Below are positions 30,785 through 42,834 of a stretch of 64,000 nt of DNA, in pieces. How positions within the stretch are numbered: position 1 is the first letter of the stretch; each line of letters opens with the position of its first letter. The position numbers and the translations under genes were made by a program. The notes beneath the pieces were generated by a model. That model was not told where the DNA came from. It worked only from the letters and a program-made list of their open reading frames with translations, and ran no database searches. Location of the stretch: assembly GCA_003290165.1 (NCBI GenBank), contig QNQO01000802.1, positions 62,001 to 126,000 on the forward strand, written 5' to 3'. The DNA is from Berberis thunbergii (taxonomy: Eukaryota > Streptophyta > Magnoliopsida > Ranunculales > Berberidaceae).

Positions 30785-33250
30785 TGCAAAATTCTACAAG
30801 GCACAAGAATAGTAATTCACTCCTACAAACAACATGTCAAGTATTCCCATTAACATAACATACTAATACATCAATAAAGAAAAATAATAATAATAAAGGA
30901 GGTCTAAGTAAACTCTATTTATCATCTTATTTGCATTTTTATGACAGCCTCTTATTCAGCACATGGAGACGAATAAAATATGATACCTATTGAAATTGTT
31001 GATGCTACAATGGAAATATGAGATCAGGATTAAATGAAAATGAGTAAACTGAATATTATGAAGATGAAACCATAAACATCATCATTTTTTTCTGAAAAAA
31101 AAACACTTTCTCAGTTCACATGGAATGAACTGCCCAGAAGGGTATGTGATTCTAATATAGAGAACTCTCTGATAATAAGAAAAATAATGACAGAGACGCG
31201 GATATTTTGAGATTTGTCGATCAACTAAAAGATACAAACAATCCTCATAATGCATGCATAAGTTCATGCAGGTAAGAAAAATTTATTCACGTTTCTAGGA
31301 AATTAAGTATATATAACAAATCAAAAACATTAGTAACACCTCTAAGTTTTTCATAACACGGTGCTTTCCACCATCCAGTTATCAATTATAATTGCTTCTT
31401 AAACTGTAATGAAAAATATAGCTCAAACTACGATTACATGTCACTTTCTAAAGGCAAATTTAACGTAAGGGCCATCTCCAAGTCTGGTCCCAGTGTACAT
31501 TCTGGTCAGAGATTCTTACCAATCTATTACCACTGTAACATTATTTCCCAACTCTCAGGGAATCTCACGTCTTCTAAGTTCAAAAATTCTTGCAATAACT
31601 TTTATCTTCCCCGAGGAGCCAAAGCTAAAATCCAAGCTTTGTAATCCTTACGGAAAATAGCCAAAGATATTAGCATCCTAACTTACAAACCTTCACCTTC
31701 CAATCCATAACCCAAAGAAAATAACTGTATACCAGTTTGATACAATCCACAACTCCCGAACCAAGCGGCCATATAAATTTTGGATCACATCAAAACAGCT
31801 TCAGTTTTCAACACACAAAACGAATACTAAATTCCAATACCTGGGATTCTGTAATACAGCTTTAGCTACTCATAAATCACAAAATAAAAATAACCAGATG
31901 ATCGAGCGCAATTTATGCACTCTTAAGATTGCTTTTCTAAGTGTAATTGTTAGACTATGTGGTTAATTCAAGTATTTTAATAATTTTCTATTTAACTACA
32001 TGATGTATATTTTTAGCAGATATTTAATGGAATTAATGTCTTGTGCATAGCTCGGTCGTTAAAAATGGAAGCCCAATTTAACAAGGATTCATTGCAGCCA
32101 ATAAGAGAAGTTTACATGCCAGAGAGAAAGAGATGCAGCCTAGTGAGAGGAATAAGTTGCAGCAACTGGGGGTTTTCTTCAAGCCAAAACCCCATTCTTA
32201 TATCACTCTTCTTTCCTAAATAATTTTGTTTTCTTTCCTAATTGGTTTCGACCTAAAAATCCTTGTTCAACTGGCCTTCCATCTTTGACGACGGAGCCTT
32301 ACACGTGATATTAACTTTTTTTCTCATTAGCATACTATTAAAATATTTGCCAAACATCAAAATACACGTCATATAGCTAAGTAAAAAATTATTATAAAAA
32401 TACTTGAATTATCCACATAGTCTAACAATTACACTTAGAAAAGCGAATTAAGAGTTTACTTTTATGCACTCATCACCAGATCATCAAAACAATTGAAAGA
32501 GAAGCCATAGATCTATTGCAAACAATCCCTGATACCACATCAAAACCCTAGCCACACATTAACAAAGGATAAAACACAACAAATTAGGGTTATAAATAAA
32601 GGGTTTTGCTTATCATGATTAGTTTCACCCGACTTCAATAGAGAAACTAGTCTTCAATAGAGAAACCCCTAAATCAGAGAAACCATGAAACTAAGCACAA
32701 TATCAGCAAAAGCAAACCCTAAATCAGTCTGAGAAACCCTAACTTCTTCCAACCCATAGATCTAAATTGCAAACAAATAAAACCCAATTATGCATACAAT
32801 GAAATCAAAACCCTAGCCACACCAAACCCCACCACAGATATCACATTATACAACAAAACCATAATCACCAAAAGCAACCAATATAATCCCTACCTAATCA
32901 AAACATACAGCGACTTGATGAAAATAAACATGATACGCAAAGCCCATAATCAGTAATCGATGGAGAACAAAACCCAAACCCTAATTTCTTTAATCAACAA
33001 TGTGAAATCTGTGTTTGTGATGAGTGTGGTTACCAGAAAGCGGCTTCGCACCTCTCTCTGAGAGAAGAAAAGCACCGCTCGCTGCGAACAGAGTAAAGAA
33101 GATGAGTTTTGCTTGGTTTCAAAGAGGGAGAGAAAATACAATCCTATATACTAGGCGTTGTGATGGGATGTGGTGTGGTGTAGAGTTGGAGGTGCAAATA
33201 ACACGATTCGAAGCTGGCTGGTATAAACGGATTCTGGTCATATATTTTCT
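30785..33250 (-). other. Relic 5' leader and intron of eRF1 copy 2
   Basis: Collinear with 8044-10740. A former leader exon (about 33034-33130) is still recognisable but lacks about 60 bp, and its donor context is CTTTCTG followed by GTAACC rather than CTTTCAG. No independent gene is visible. It contains the TIR element at 31921-32460. Confidence 0.7.
31921..32460. mobile_element. TIR element with 9-bp TSD in eRF1 leader intron (copy 2 allele)
   Basis: The 540-bp element has about 100-bp inverted arms (sharing GCTTTTCTAAGTGTAATTG and GTTAGACTATGTGG) and a perfect 9-bp direct repeat TTTATGCAC (31912-31920 and 32461-32469), consistent with a Mutator-type MITE. It is shared with copy 1 (9346-9854). 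Confidence 0.8.
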
Positions 33251-33390
33251 TATTTTTGCTTCATTTAGGGTTTAGCATGTTGATCCACGTTAATCAGTTT
33301 GATGTTAACTTTTGGGTCAAACAAGTATGTCGTGTCAAATATGTCATTTCGTGTTGGTTTGTGTCGAGCCAACAGATTGGTTTTCACTTA

Positions 33391-33578
33391 GAGCTGTTCT
33401 ACACAGCGAGGAAACAGGCGAGGAAACGAGCGAGGGGAGGGAGGTGGCGGGGTGGAGACCGTTCACTCCGCTCGGGATGCGTACAAAAAAACGATGGCAT
33501 GCATCCCGAGCAGGGTGGACGGTACCCACTCCGCCACCTCACCTCCCTCGCTCATTTCTTCGCCATTTAGAATTTTCC
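33391..33578. mobile_element. Mutator-like fold-back MITE, copy C
   Basis: The 188-bp member of the same family as 10751-10950 starts GAGCTGTTCTACACAGCGAG and ends TTTAGAATTTTCC, with a perfect 9-bp TSD TTTCACTTA (33382-33390 and 33579-33587). Confidence 0.9.
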
Positions 33579-36252
33579 TTTCACTTAACATATTAATTTT
33601 GAGTAATTTCAGATCAGGTCAAGGCAAGTTTTTGTACTAAAACAAGTTAGATTGATCAACCCATTTCCTGACATGTCGTGTGCTTGTGTTCTATTCTTTT
33701 GAGTAAATAATAAAACGGGTTGTGTTCATGTCTTATATATGACATGACTCTTTGTTTAAGAGCACTAAATGTACAATTTTTTTTTGTCATGGATTCACTT
33801 TTGGGGTCAAACAAGTATGTTGTTTTTTGTTGAGCTAACAGATTGGTTTCAAGTTAAAAGATCAATTTTGAGTCATTTCAGGTCAGGTCGAGGCATTGTT
33901 TTTGCTAAAACATGTCTAATTGTATCGCATCAACCCATTTCTTGACAGGTCGTGTACTCGTGTTCTATTTTTTTTAGTCGATAATGAAACATGTCGTGTC
34001 TGTGTCTTATATATGACCCGCCTATCCAACTAACATAACACGAACCCAACATGACACGTTGCCAAGTTTACTCCAACCCACCACTCGAATAACACAATAA
34101 TGATAGGTGTCAGTAATTGTGGTATCTTCTTAATTATAGTTTCAATCGAAAAAGAGTGAGGTTAGGGAACTGGGTTTTGCAACCATATTCAGCAACCAGG
34201 ATGATGTGACATCATCGGAGAAGATTTTTTACCACCTCAAGATACATATAAACAATTTGGAGATTTCATTATTCATTCAAGATCACGCCACATCACACTA
34301 GTTGCAAAACCTAGCTTCCTAGAATTTCGCTCGCATAAATATATACATTTCTTCGTTAAGAAAATATGTATTATTGTGATATTGTTTAAGAGCATTAACT
34401 TAAAAAAAATTGTCATGGGTTCACTTGTTAGGGTTACTTATAGCGGCGACTACGCCACACCACCATTTTCTCTCTCTCACACCACCTATATAAACAAAAA
34501 CCATCTATTTTTTCCAATTCAAATCGACAATGGTTCTTGCCTCCCCCATTCTAAATCTCTTCCAAATCTCTTCCATCTCCCACGAAAACTCTCAAAATCC
34601 CTTCAAAGCCGAAACCCTTAAACCCAAACTCAATAAATATGCATAACTTAACATAACATAGAAACTCAAACTCAAAACGAAAAAAGGCAAAACAGGGTAA
34701 ATTTCGACCAATTTAAACTTTCAATTGAGACCGATTCTCAATCTCATCATTACAAAAATATTTTAATACTCTTAGTTATTTAATAAACATAACTTGAATC
34801 ACTTAAAAATGTTTTGAAATGAGCAAATTATGGTCATTTTACTAAAGTCACGCAAATCTGTCTCGCAATGAAAATGAAATAGTGTTCTTGACTTTTGGCC
34901 AACTTATTTGTTTGATCGAGACCGGTTCTCGAGTTGATCAAAACACAAATATTATATTACTCTTAGTTATCTAATAAACACAACGTGAATCACTTGAAAA
35001 TGTTTTGAAATAAGTAAGTTATGGTCATTTTACTAAAGTTGCGCAATCAGTAAAAAAAAAATTAATTTTGTTCGCAGAGTCCCGCAGTGCACAATGCGAA
35101 CAGGAAAAAACTTTTCAGTGAACAATGGGAACAGGAAAAAAAAATTTCATTGCACTGCACGGTGCGTACAATAAATTTTTTAGTGCAAGAAACTTTTGGA
35201 CACAATTTGAAAAATATATATATATATATTCACTAAATTGGTTCTTCCTGATCAGCTTGCTATTGTCGATTCCCTTATGATGTCTTGCTAAATCCCCTCA
35301 AAATCAAATGGATTAGATTAATAAATATTCCTCTAATGCTTGGAGCCACAGCAAACATGCCCTCAGCTAGGTCAGTTAACTACAATACTTGGGCTGCATT
35401 ATGATTTTTTTTTGGGGATGCCGGACTTGATCTCACAGGTGTAGATAGTCTACTTCACACAAGATGCATCGGGTGTAACATGGCAGGATTTTGCCGCCAA
35501 TTACCATTGTCCTTTGGCTAAATGTCCTACTACTTCCAGGGATCAAGAGTTGATGAGGATGTCCTGTTTTTTCGATGGAAAAAAAATGTAAATATCATTT
35601 TCATTGAAAGGGTTTGTACATGTTTCTTTCTTGAATGGGATGTTGTTTGTGTATATATTTCTTTTTTGAATGGGATGTTTTTGGAGGAAACAGTAATTGT
35701 GGATGACTCGAAATAAATTGTAGGTTTAGTATATCCTTTGTTTGCTATCAAAATTTACCAGAAGATACACAAAAAGTTTGATGTCCATGTTGATCTTCTA
35801 AAGAAGACTACATATGCTCTCAAAGACTCTTCAAATCAAACATACAAAAGAACAGAAATCAAAGAGCAAAATTTGTAACAACTTTGATCATTAAATGTTA
35901 TCTACATCGAAGTAGAGATCCCACGGTCACATAAATGCTTCTTTACACTAACCACTTACCAATTTTTTTTTTTTTTTTTTTTGATTTTTTTTTGAATTGT
36001 ACCATAAAAAACCTGCACTCAATGACGTTTTCCATCCATTACGCATTAGATATCGTAGATACCATAATGTTTAATTGTGTGGTATACACGTAAAGTTTGG
36101 GTTGGTGAAACCATTGGAAACCAATTTAATGAGTTTATGTAATAGTTGTTGTCAAGTTGGACAGTCGAATTGCAACTACTTAGGGATGAAAACTCTCAAC
36201 ATTACAAACCATGTTTTAACTGTCCTATTTAAACCAAGTCAGGGATTGGTTG
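33579..36252. other. Duplicated intergenic DNA, unit 2
   Basis: No gene is supported. About 33300-33390 plus 33590-33760 is repeated in diverged form at 33795-34100 (GGTCAAACAAGTATGT, CAACCCATTTC, TCTTATATATGAC motifs). A block of about 190 bp is tandemly repeated at about 34700-35050 (CTTAGTTAT, AATAAACA, TGTTTTGAAAT motifs). About 0.3 kb at 35395-35706 is absent from unit 1. Confidence 0.6.
34160..34323. mobile_element. Small fold-back MITE, family 2, copy 1
   Basis: An inverted-repeat element of about 164 bp starting TTAGGGAACTGGGTTTTGCA and ending GTTGCAAAACCTAGCTTCC. The inner part (CTCAAGATACATA, GAGATTTCATT, TTCAAGATCACGCCAC) is shared with copies at 50845-51010 and 53357-53535. Confidence 0.75.
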
Positions 36253-36257
36253 TGATC

Positions 36258-36929
36258 ATGCAAGTTGAACTCCTGGATCAACTTTAGCTTCGATCCCTTA
36301 AGAATCTCATTTGAGGACCTTCAAAGCGAAGAGTTTCCATGGTTTTAAACATCTCAAGTTCAACTTCTTGAGAATATTTCCGCAGGCGGTGTACTTCACA
36401 TAAACACAAATAAATATTGTTTGTAAAAAGAAAGATTAACCTATCAAAGTATCAAGATCTAAAATTCAAACTTCATAATCAGTAATTAACAAATATTAAA
36501 GCCTATCACCCTATCAAGACTGACATCAATCATAGTCTCACTGTCCGCAACTACAAATACTAGACCATATCACCATAACTAAACGAGTGATTCTACACAG
36601 CGAGGAAATGGGCGAGGGGAGTGAGGTAGCAGGGGTGGGAGCCGTTCACTCCGCTCGTGATGCGCGTGTGAAAAGTCAACGCACGCATCTCGAGTTGAGT
36701 GAACGGCTCCCACCCCGCCACCTCACTTCCCTCGCTCATTTCCTCGACACTTAGAATTTCTCTAACTAAACTACTATAAACCCCACTGTATCTAGATTAT
36801 CTTCGGGAAATTTTAGTAAGCTTCAGTCTTCATGAACTATCAGCTGATCCACATCCCACCATTCTCATCAACTTCAGGGAAAAAGAAAAGATCTGCGGGT
36901 TGGAGAACAAAAATAAAATCAATAATAAC
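36258..36929. other. Start of unit 3; 3' flank of eRF1 copy 3
   Basis: Close match to 28681-29193. Interrupted by a MITE (36585-36762) and ended by the copia insertion at 36930. It holds the empty site of the chromovirus (36253-36257). Confidence 0.75.
36585..36762. mobile_element. Mutator-like fold-back MITE, copy D
   Basis: The 178-bp element starts GAGTGATTCTACACAGCGAG and ends CTTAGAATTTCTC, with a perfect 9-bp TSD TAACTAAAC (36576-36584 and 36763-36771). Unit 2 keeps the unoccupied TAACTAAAC at 29021-29029. Confidence 0.95.
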
Positions 36930-38033
36930 TGTTGTTACTGATGTAATAGATTCAACTGCTGTAAAAGATTCAACTGCTGTAAAAGATTCAAATAAAAAGT
37001 TAGGAACGAAGGTACCAATTGTTCTTGGGTTGAGTCGTGGACTAGGTCGCTCTCTTTAAGACGTTTCGCGGCTCTGCCCAAGATTGTGCAAGCAGTGTAT
37101 TAGCCCCGCCGTCCCCAGGATAAAACAACCCAAAATCTTTTATGTCTCGTTCAAACAATTGCACAGTTGATGAACGGAATACTATCACCCTTAAACTCTT
37201 GTTTTTCTTCGGAATCATCAATACATTGTAATAATTTAACAAAGCTAAAAACACACTTCTTTGATTGAAATACAAAATGAATTAACTGATTGCAAAAGGG
37301 AAAAGATTTGTTCTCTCTAATTTCAAAACGAAATGCTTTTGTTTGCAAAGTCCTTTTTCTTTGTTTTTCTTCTTATATTTTGAGCTCTAAATCTATATGG
37401 TATTTATAGTGAGAATACAGATTCGTTCAAATACAAAATCACAACTAGATACATTGCTTAGAGAATGCAATTAAAACATGTGGAAAATGTGGGTTTTAAG
37501 AAAGCGTCTAGATACATGGATAGAAATCCCGTCTAGATTCATTGCGTGGAGAGCGCAATTAAAAACATGTGAAAATGTGGGATTTAAGAAAACGTCCAGA
37601 TAGAAGGGCAAGAACCCGTCTGGATACGTAGAGTGGAAAACGTGGAGATAAATTTGTAGATTCATTCCCTTTTTAGAGATTCTTAAACGTAATCGTATTT
37701 AAGAAAACCGTGGAAAACATGGCAATAGGAAATTTTGTCTTTAGAGATTCAAAATTTATTTAATGTAGCAAAAAGAATGGATTGCTCTCTTAACGACCCG
37801 ACCCGACATGACTCGGACGGACGGACGGACGGCGGGCGCGAGAGTTTATCTCTCTCCTTCTCACAAAAGTGTGGTACCCCAAGGGGTCCAAGTCCAAGTC
37901 CTAACAATCTCCTTATAAACTCTAACACAAAGAGTTATATAGTAGATATGGGACTAATATTAGAGAGATGGATCCAGAGATCGAAACCTGTTAAACACCC
38001 ATTTCTATTGTTTAAAAAACCATATTTCCAACA
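36930..38033 (-). repeat. Left LTR of the minus-strand copia element
   Basis: The 1104-bp LTR runs from TGTTGTTACTG to TTTCCAACA. A GGAC/CGGA-rich short tandem repeat lies near 37818-37838, and GATTCAACTGCTGTAAAA is tandemly repeated at the start. The internal sequence begins with ATCCCCCACTTGG, a motif duplicated within 50 bp (ATGCCCCACTTGG). Confidence 0.85.
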
Positions 38034-38636
38034 ATCCCCCACTTGGATTTTTAAAAACAATTTCCAACAATGCCCCACTTGGATTTTTAAAAACAATTTT
38101 CATCGAGCAATTTGATAAATATAAGATTATGCATAAACAAAAGTGTCTTTCGACTTGAACTTTTGCGTAGTGTTCATGCTTTAGATTATACTAGAGTAAC
38201 TCGTAGTTTTGAACTCTATCTCTAACAGACATTACACGCACAACCTTACCAGGGTGAAGTCTAAAAAGTTCGTGCGTTACGGCCATGCACGTATATCCCA
38301 GTATAGTGAAAACTCTAGGAATTTTGCCCACAAATTCCATAGGAAGCGGCCAAACTTCCACAATCACTTAGGTGAGTCTATCAAAAGTACTCCTGTAGCT
38401 AGGTACTCCACTCCACATAGAGTATAGACCTCATTAAGAGTTTATTAACTCATCCTACAATCGCTTCAGGAATTCATGCTTTAATCTAGGAATGAGATTG
38501 TTATTATGTCAGCATGATTCACATCATATCATTCACGACTTGTTATTACCCATTGAACCTATTTCTTGGGATCTCCAGTCTATAGGTTGGGTTACCGTCA
38601 TGAATAACTCATCAATCTAAGGGCCTTAGTCCCATT

Positions 38637-39532
38637 CCTTTCGAGATTTTCAAAACCTTCTCTCTAGCTAATCCTTTCATCAAAGGATCAGCCAATGTTC
38701 GCATCAGTTCGTTCATGATCCACTCTCACAGTACCAGTAGATAGAAACTTTCTAACTGTAATGTGCTTACGACGTATTTGTCGTTTCTTGCTGTTATAAT
38801 AATGGTTCCGTATTTTTGCAATAGCCGCAGTACTATCGCAATGGATCAAGACAGCTGGAATCGGTCTTTCCCATAAAGGGATCTCTGCTAGCAGGTTTCT
38901 CAACCAACCAGCTTCTTCACTAGCCGTGGCTAGTGCTATCATCTCTGACTCCATCGTGGACTGTGCTAGAATGGTTTGTTTCTTCGATTTCGAAGAAACA
39001 GCTCCACCAGCTATATTGAAAATATAGCCACTGGTGGCTTTGGAGTCATCTGAAAGGGTGTTCTAATCAGCATCGCTATATCCTTCAAGGACAACATAAA
39101 ATTTATGTACTCCGAGGTTCTTAGTCTTCTTCAGGTACCTTATGACCCTTTCAATTGCATCTATGAGGCTCCTTGAAAGCTAAGGGAAACCTCCTCGACT
39201 GAAAAGACATAGTAATCGGGGCCAAGGTGTTTAGAAGGTCGTTTCCGTTTACTTCTCCTAGGCTCAGATTCTATGACTTTATCAGATGCATTCATCCTTA
39301 TCATAGGCACGTTATTTGAGGATGTACCCTTACTATTCCTCGAAATAACCCCCACTATACCTTGAAAATAAATGAAATTTATCTTTCCATGAATAATTCC
39401 TTGAGAAACACAAAAATTCATCTCACAAAAATCAGGATTCACAAAATTATTTTTAGCATATTTAATGTTAAAAGTATGCGTGTGCTTTCCATTAAGGAAC
39501 TTTTGAACTTTGGTCCCTCTAACTATTATCAT
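38637..39532 (-). pseudogene. Copia RNase H and linker with RT deleted
   Basis: Read on the minus strand, 39532-39175 contains the basic linker typically found before copia RT (EPRRSKRKRPSKHLGPDYYV). It is joined directly to the end of RT/RNase H (IERVIRYLKKTKNLGV, then a stop after GYSDAD, then [35 protein letters not shown] and [12 protein letters not shown]). The whole RT domain that should lie between has been deleted, and several stops are present. Confidence 0.88.
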
Positions 39533-41772
39533 AAACGGGTTTAACCACTTTTTGAATGCATATTAAGTGACGGTTCTTTTGCTATCTGAAGTAGACCGTG
39601 CATTCAACTGTTAAGGACCCACACAATGGGAATATCGAATAGAATACCCATTCTATTCACCTCGCTATTCTCATTTTCTTTTGAGTTCAAGGATCAACAA
39701 AAAATATCATTAGAATTCGTACCTTAAATTCAACTTCTGAATCTTTTCAAACTTTGATGTAAAGGTTCTGCTGCAAACCAAGCAATAGCTTAAATTGTTC
39801 TAGATTACCATCAATATCATCATCATGAGAACATATCTTTTCCATAAGAATTCATGTCCTCATGTGGAAGTCCGGCCAACTTATGGTCTGAGCAAAATCA
39901 TTTATGCAGTAACATCAAGAACAAAATTCACAGGTCGATCTGTATACAAATGATTCCTTATAGCCTCCGTATCAAACATCAACAATAACATTAATCACAA
40001 AGTTTTCTTTCCATCAATAGTATTGAGAAATAGAAGCATACCCAATTTTCACAATAGATCAAATATTGTTCTCACCAAAATAGACAGAATCGTCCAAAGT
40101 GCATAACATAATTATCATAGAACTGCATATTCATTATCTAAAGAATATATGGGAGTAACATGCATAAATGATATTGTTCACTTCTCACGAAATGTTCAAA
40201 TGGAATTTATTGATTCAGATTTCATGATATTCCGACTCAGAAAGCCTAATAGAGCAGCACCTTGAATTAAAATTCTATGAAATTTAACTTTAAAACATGG
40301 TGTTCTATTCATACACAATCTCCTCTAGTTAGTCCTCCATGGTTTTAGAGTCTAGACTACATTTTACATTGTCAACATGTGTACAAATATGTCAATCCCT
40401 AATCATGCTAGTCATAATGATAACTAATTTGATTTCACTTCTTGATAGGGATTTAGTTGACTATGTTGTTAAAGCAGCCTTAAAAAGATTCAAAATGTTA
40501 TGAACATAAGCACTTCCAGACTTTTAGATGTTATACAATCAGTCAAACGCGGTGGATATGCAAAATTAAAAACAGATGCATGATCCATCAAGTATTTTCC
40601 TAAAAATGGTTCAAGATGTATGAACTATGAGCATAGTTACAATATCAATCGTCTTTCAAAATCCAAAACTATGAACATAACAAAGTTTAGCATGCCAAAT
40701 ATTAAAAGTACACAAAGCTCTAAATCATGTGGATCTTATAATATATCCAACCTTTCCAAATGTTACCATGGGTTGTGTCCTTGCATAGATTCTACCATAA
40801 CCAAATGATAAATAAATTGAGAAAATTGTTTCCAACCCAATTTCACAACAAAAAATTACTACCCAAGGAAACAAGGATACATAAAAACAACAACCTAGCT
40901 CAAAAGGTTATCCTGACAAACCCAACATTATTGAATAATCACATACTTACAGGTAATGAAACTAAAATCTCCCTAGAAACACAGGGTATCATTTCAACCT
41001 AATCAATTTCATTACTTGTTTTATCTTCTTTCTATTTTTCCGTAAATTATATTATGGAAAATACTAAATATCATTTAAGAGATCATTCTTTCAATCTTAA
41101 TCATGGCAGAAATGAAAAGGATAATGAAAACATAACATGTATAAATTCTTTCTCAATAACAAACTTGTTTTGTTATTGACATTGGCTAGTTCTTTAACCC
41201 AACCATTCAATTAGAAATTAATCATATGAAATCACAAAATTTGACGAGAAATTCTCGTTGAGCTACTTGATAGCCTCTTATAGTTGGCAGAACTACTTTT
41301 CACATTAAACTATTCAGAAAACATGAGCATGGTTGTAACCAAATCATTTTCAGATAATTGAGTTTTTTCACAATATGAATAAAACTAACATGCTTTCCTT
41401 TCGGAGCTGTAGTCATTCTACTCTTTTAAATATTTGCTCCAAACTATAGCTGAAACTCAATCTACAACTAAAATGAAGCAAAGGGGTTAAATCTTTTGTT
41501 CTGTTCAAGATACCACCTCTTATGCTCCGATGCCATTGAATATACAAATAGATGTATGACTATAATTTAAAAGCATGTATAATATCAAAACACAAGTGTT
41601 CTTCCGCATAGGGAAATCAGTTTTTTAGTAATAGCGGATCATAAGAGGAATAGTTCATCAATAATCTATATATAATTCACTTCATTAACAATTAACTCAA
41701 ATTTTATGTGTGATCAAGTGTGTGCATTCTTACACAGAAAATTATGGCAGAAATAAAACGTCTTAAAATTGG
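39533..41772. other. Interior of the copia element without readable coding sequence
   Basis: AT-rich. By position it should have held gag and integrase on the minus strand, but I cannot recognise conserved blocks. It contains the PBS-like site at 41524-41535 (minus strand). Confidence 0.45.
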
Positions 41773-42834
41773 TGTTACTGTTGTAAAAAATTCAACTAAA
41801 AAGTTAGGAACGAATGTACCAATTGTTCTTGGGTTGAGTCGCGGACTAGGTCGCTTTCTTTAAGATGTTTCGCAGCTCTGCCCAAGATTGTGCAAGCAGT
41901 GTATTAGCCCCGCCGTCCTCAGGATAAAACAATCCAGAATCTTCTCTGTCTCGTTCAAACAATTGCACAGTTGATGAACGGAATACTATCACCCTTAAAC
42001 TCTTGTTTTTGCTCGGAATCATCAATACATTGTAAATAATTTAACAAAGCTACAAACACACTTCTTTGATTGAAATACAAAATGAATTAACTGATTGCAA
42101 AAGGGAAAATATTTGTTCTCTCTAATTTCAAAACGAAATGCTCTTGTTTGCAAAGTCCTTTTTCTTTGTTTTTCTTCTTATATTTTGAGCTCTAAATCTA
42201 TATGGTATTTATAGTGAGAATACAGATTCGTTCAAATACAAAATCACAACTAGATACATTGCTTAGAGAATGCAATTAAAACATGTGGAAAATATGGGTT
42301 TTAAGAAAGCGTCTAGATATATGGATAGAAATCCCGTCTAGATTCATTGCGTGGAGAGCGCAATTAAAAACATGTGGAAAATGTGGGATTTAAGAAAACG
42401 TCCAGATAGAAGGGCAAGAACCCGTCTGGATACGTAGAGTGGAAAACGTGGAGATAAATTTGTAGATTCATTCCCTCTTTAGAGATTCTTAAACGTAATC
42501 GCATTTAAGAAAACTGTGGAAAACATGGCAATAGGAAATTCTGTCTTTGGAGATTCAAAATTTATTTAATGTAGCAAAAAGAATGGGTTGCTCTCTTAAC
42601 GACCCGACCCGACTCGGACGGACGGACGGCGACGGGCGCGAGAGTCTATCTCTCCCCTCCTCACAAAAGTGTGGTACCCCAATGTGTCCAAGCCCAATTC
42701 CTAACAATCTCCTTATAAACTCTAACACAAAGAGTTATATAGTAGATATGAGACTAATATTAGAGAGAGAAATCCAGAAATCGAAACCTGTTAAACACCC
42801 ATTTTCTATTGTTTAAAAAATCATATTTCCAACA
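41773..42834 (-). repeat. Right LTR of the minus-strand copia element
   Basis: The 1062-bp LTR matches the left LTR apart from small indels, including one fewer ATTCAACTGCTGTAAAAG unit at its start and a shorter CGGA array near 42614. It ends CCAACA at 42834. Confidence 0.85.

Larger units (their letters stand above)
36930..42834 (-). mobile_element. Degenerate copia LTR retrotransposon, minus orientation
   Basis: Runs from TGTTG to CAACA with a 5-bp TSD ATAAC (36925-36929 and 42835-42839), splitting the 3' flank of eRF1 copy 3; unit 2 keeps the unsplit site near 29194-29198. The LTRs are 36930-38033 and 41773-42834. Coding relics of copia RNase H and of the integrase/RT linker lie on the minus strand, but RT itself is missing and no gag can be read. 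A PBS-like GGCATCGGAGC (minus strand, 41524-41535) lies 237 bp inside the right LTR boundary, so the true LTR may be longer or the leader rearranged. Confidence 0.85.

Noticed and set aside
35522..35716. Small open frame within the 0.3-kb block specific to unit 2
   Set aside because: Short, biased toward Phe/Val, no similarity to a known family, and the block looks like inserted repeat sequence.
36832..37059. Open frame spanning the 3' flank of eRF1 copy 3 and the copia LTR start
   Set aside because: It crosses a transposon junction and has no protein similarity; chance frame.
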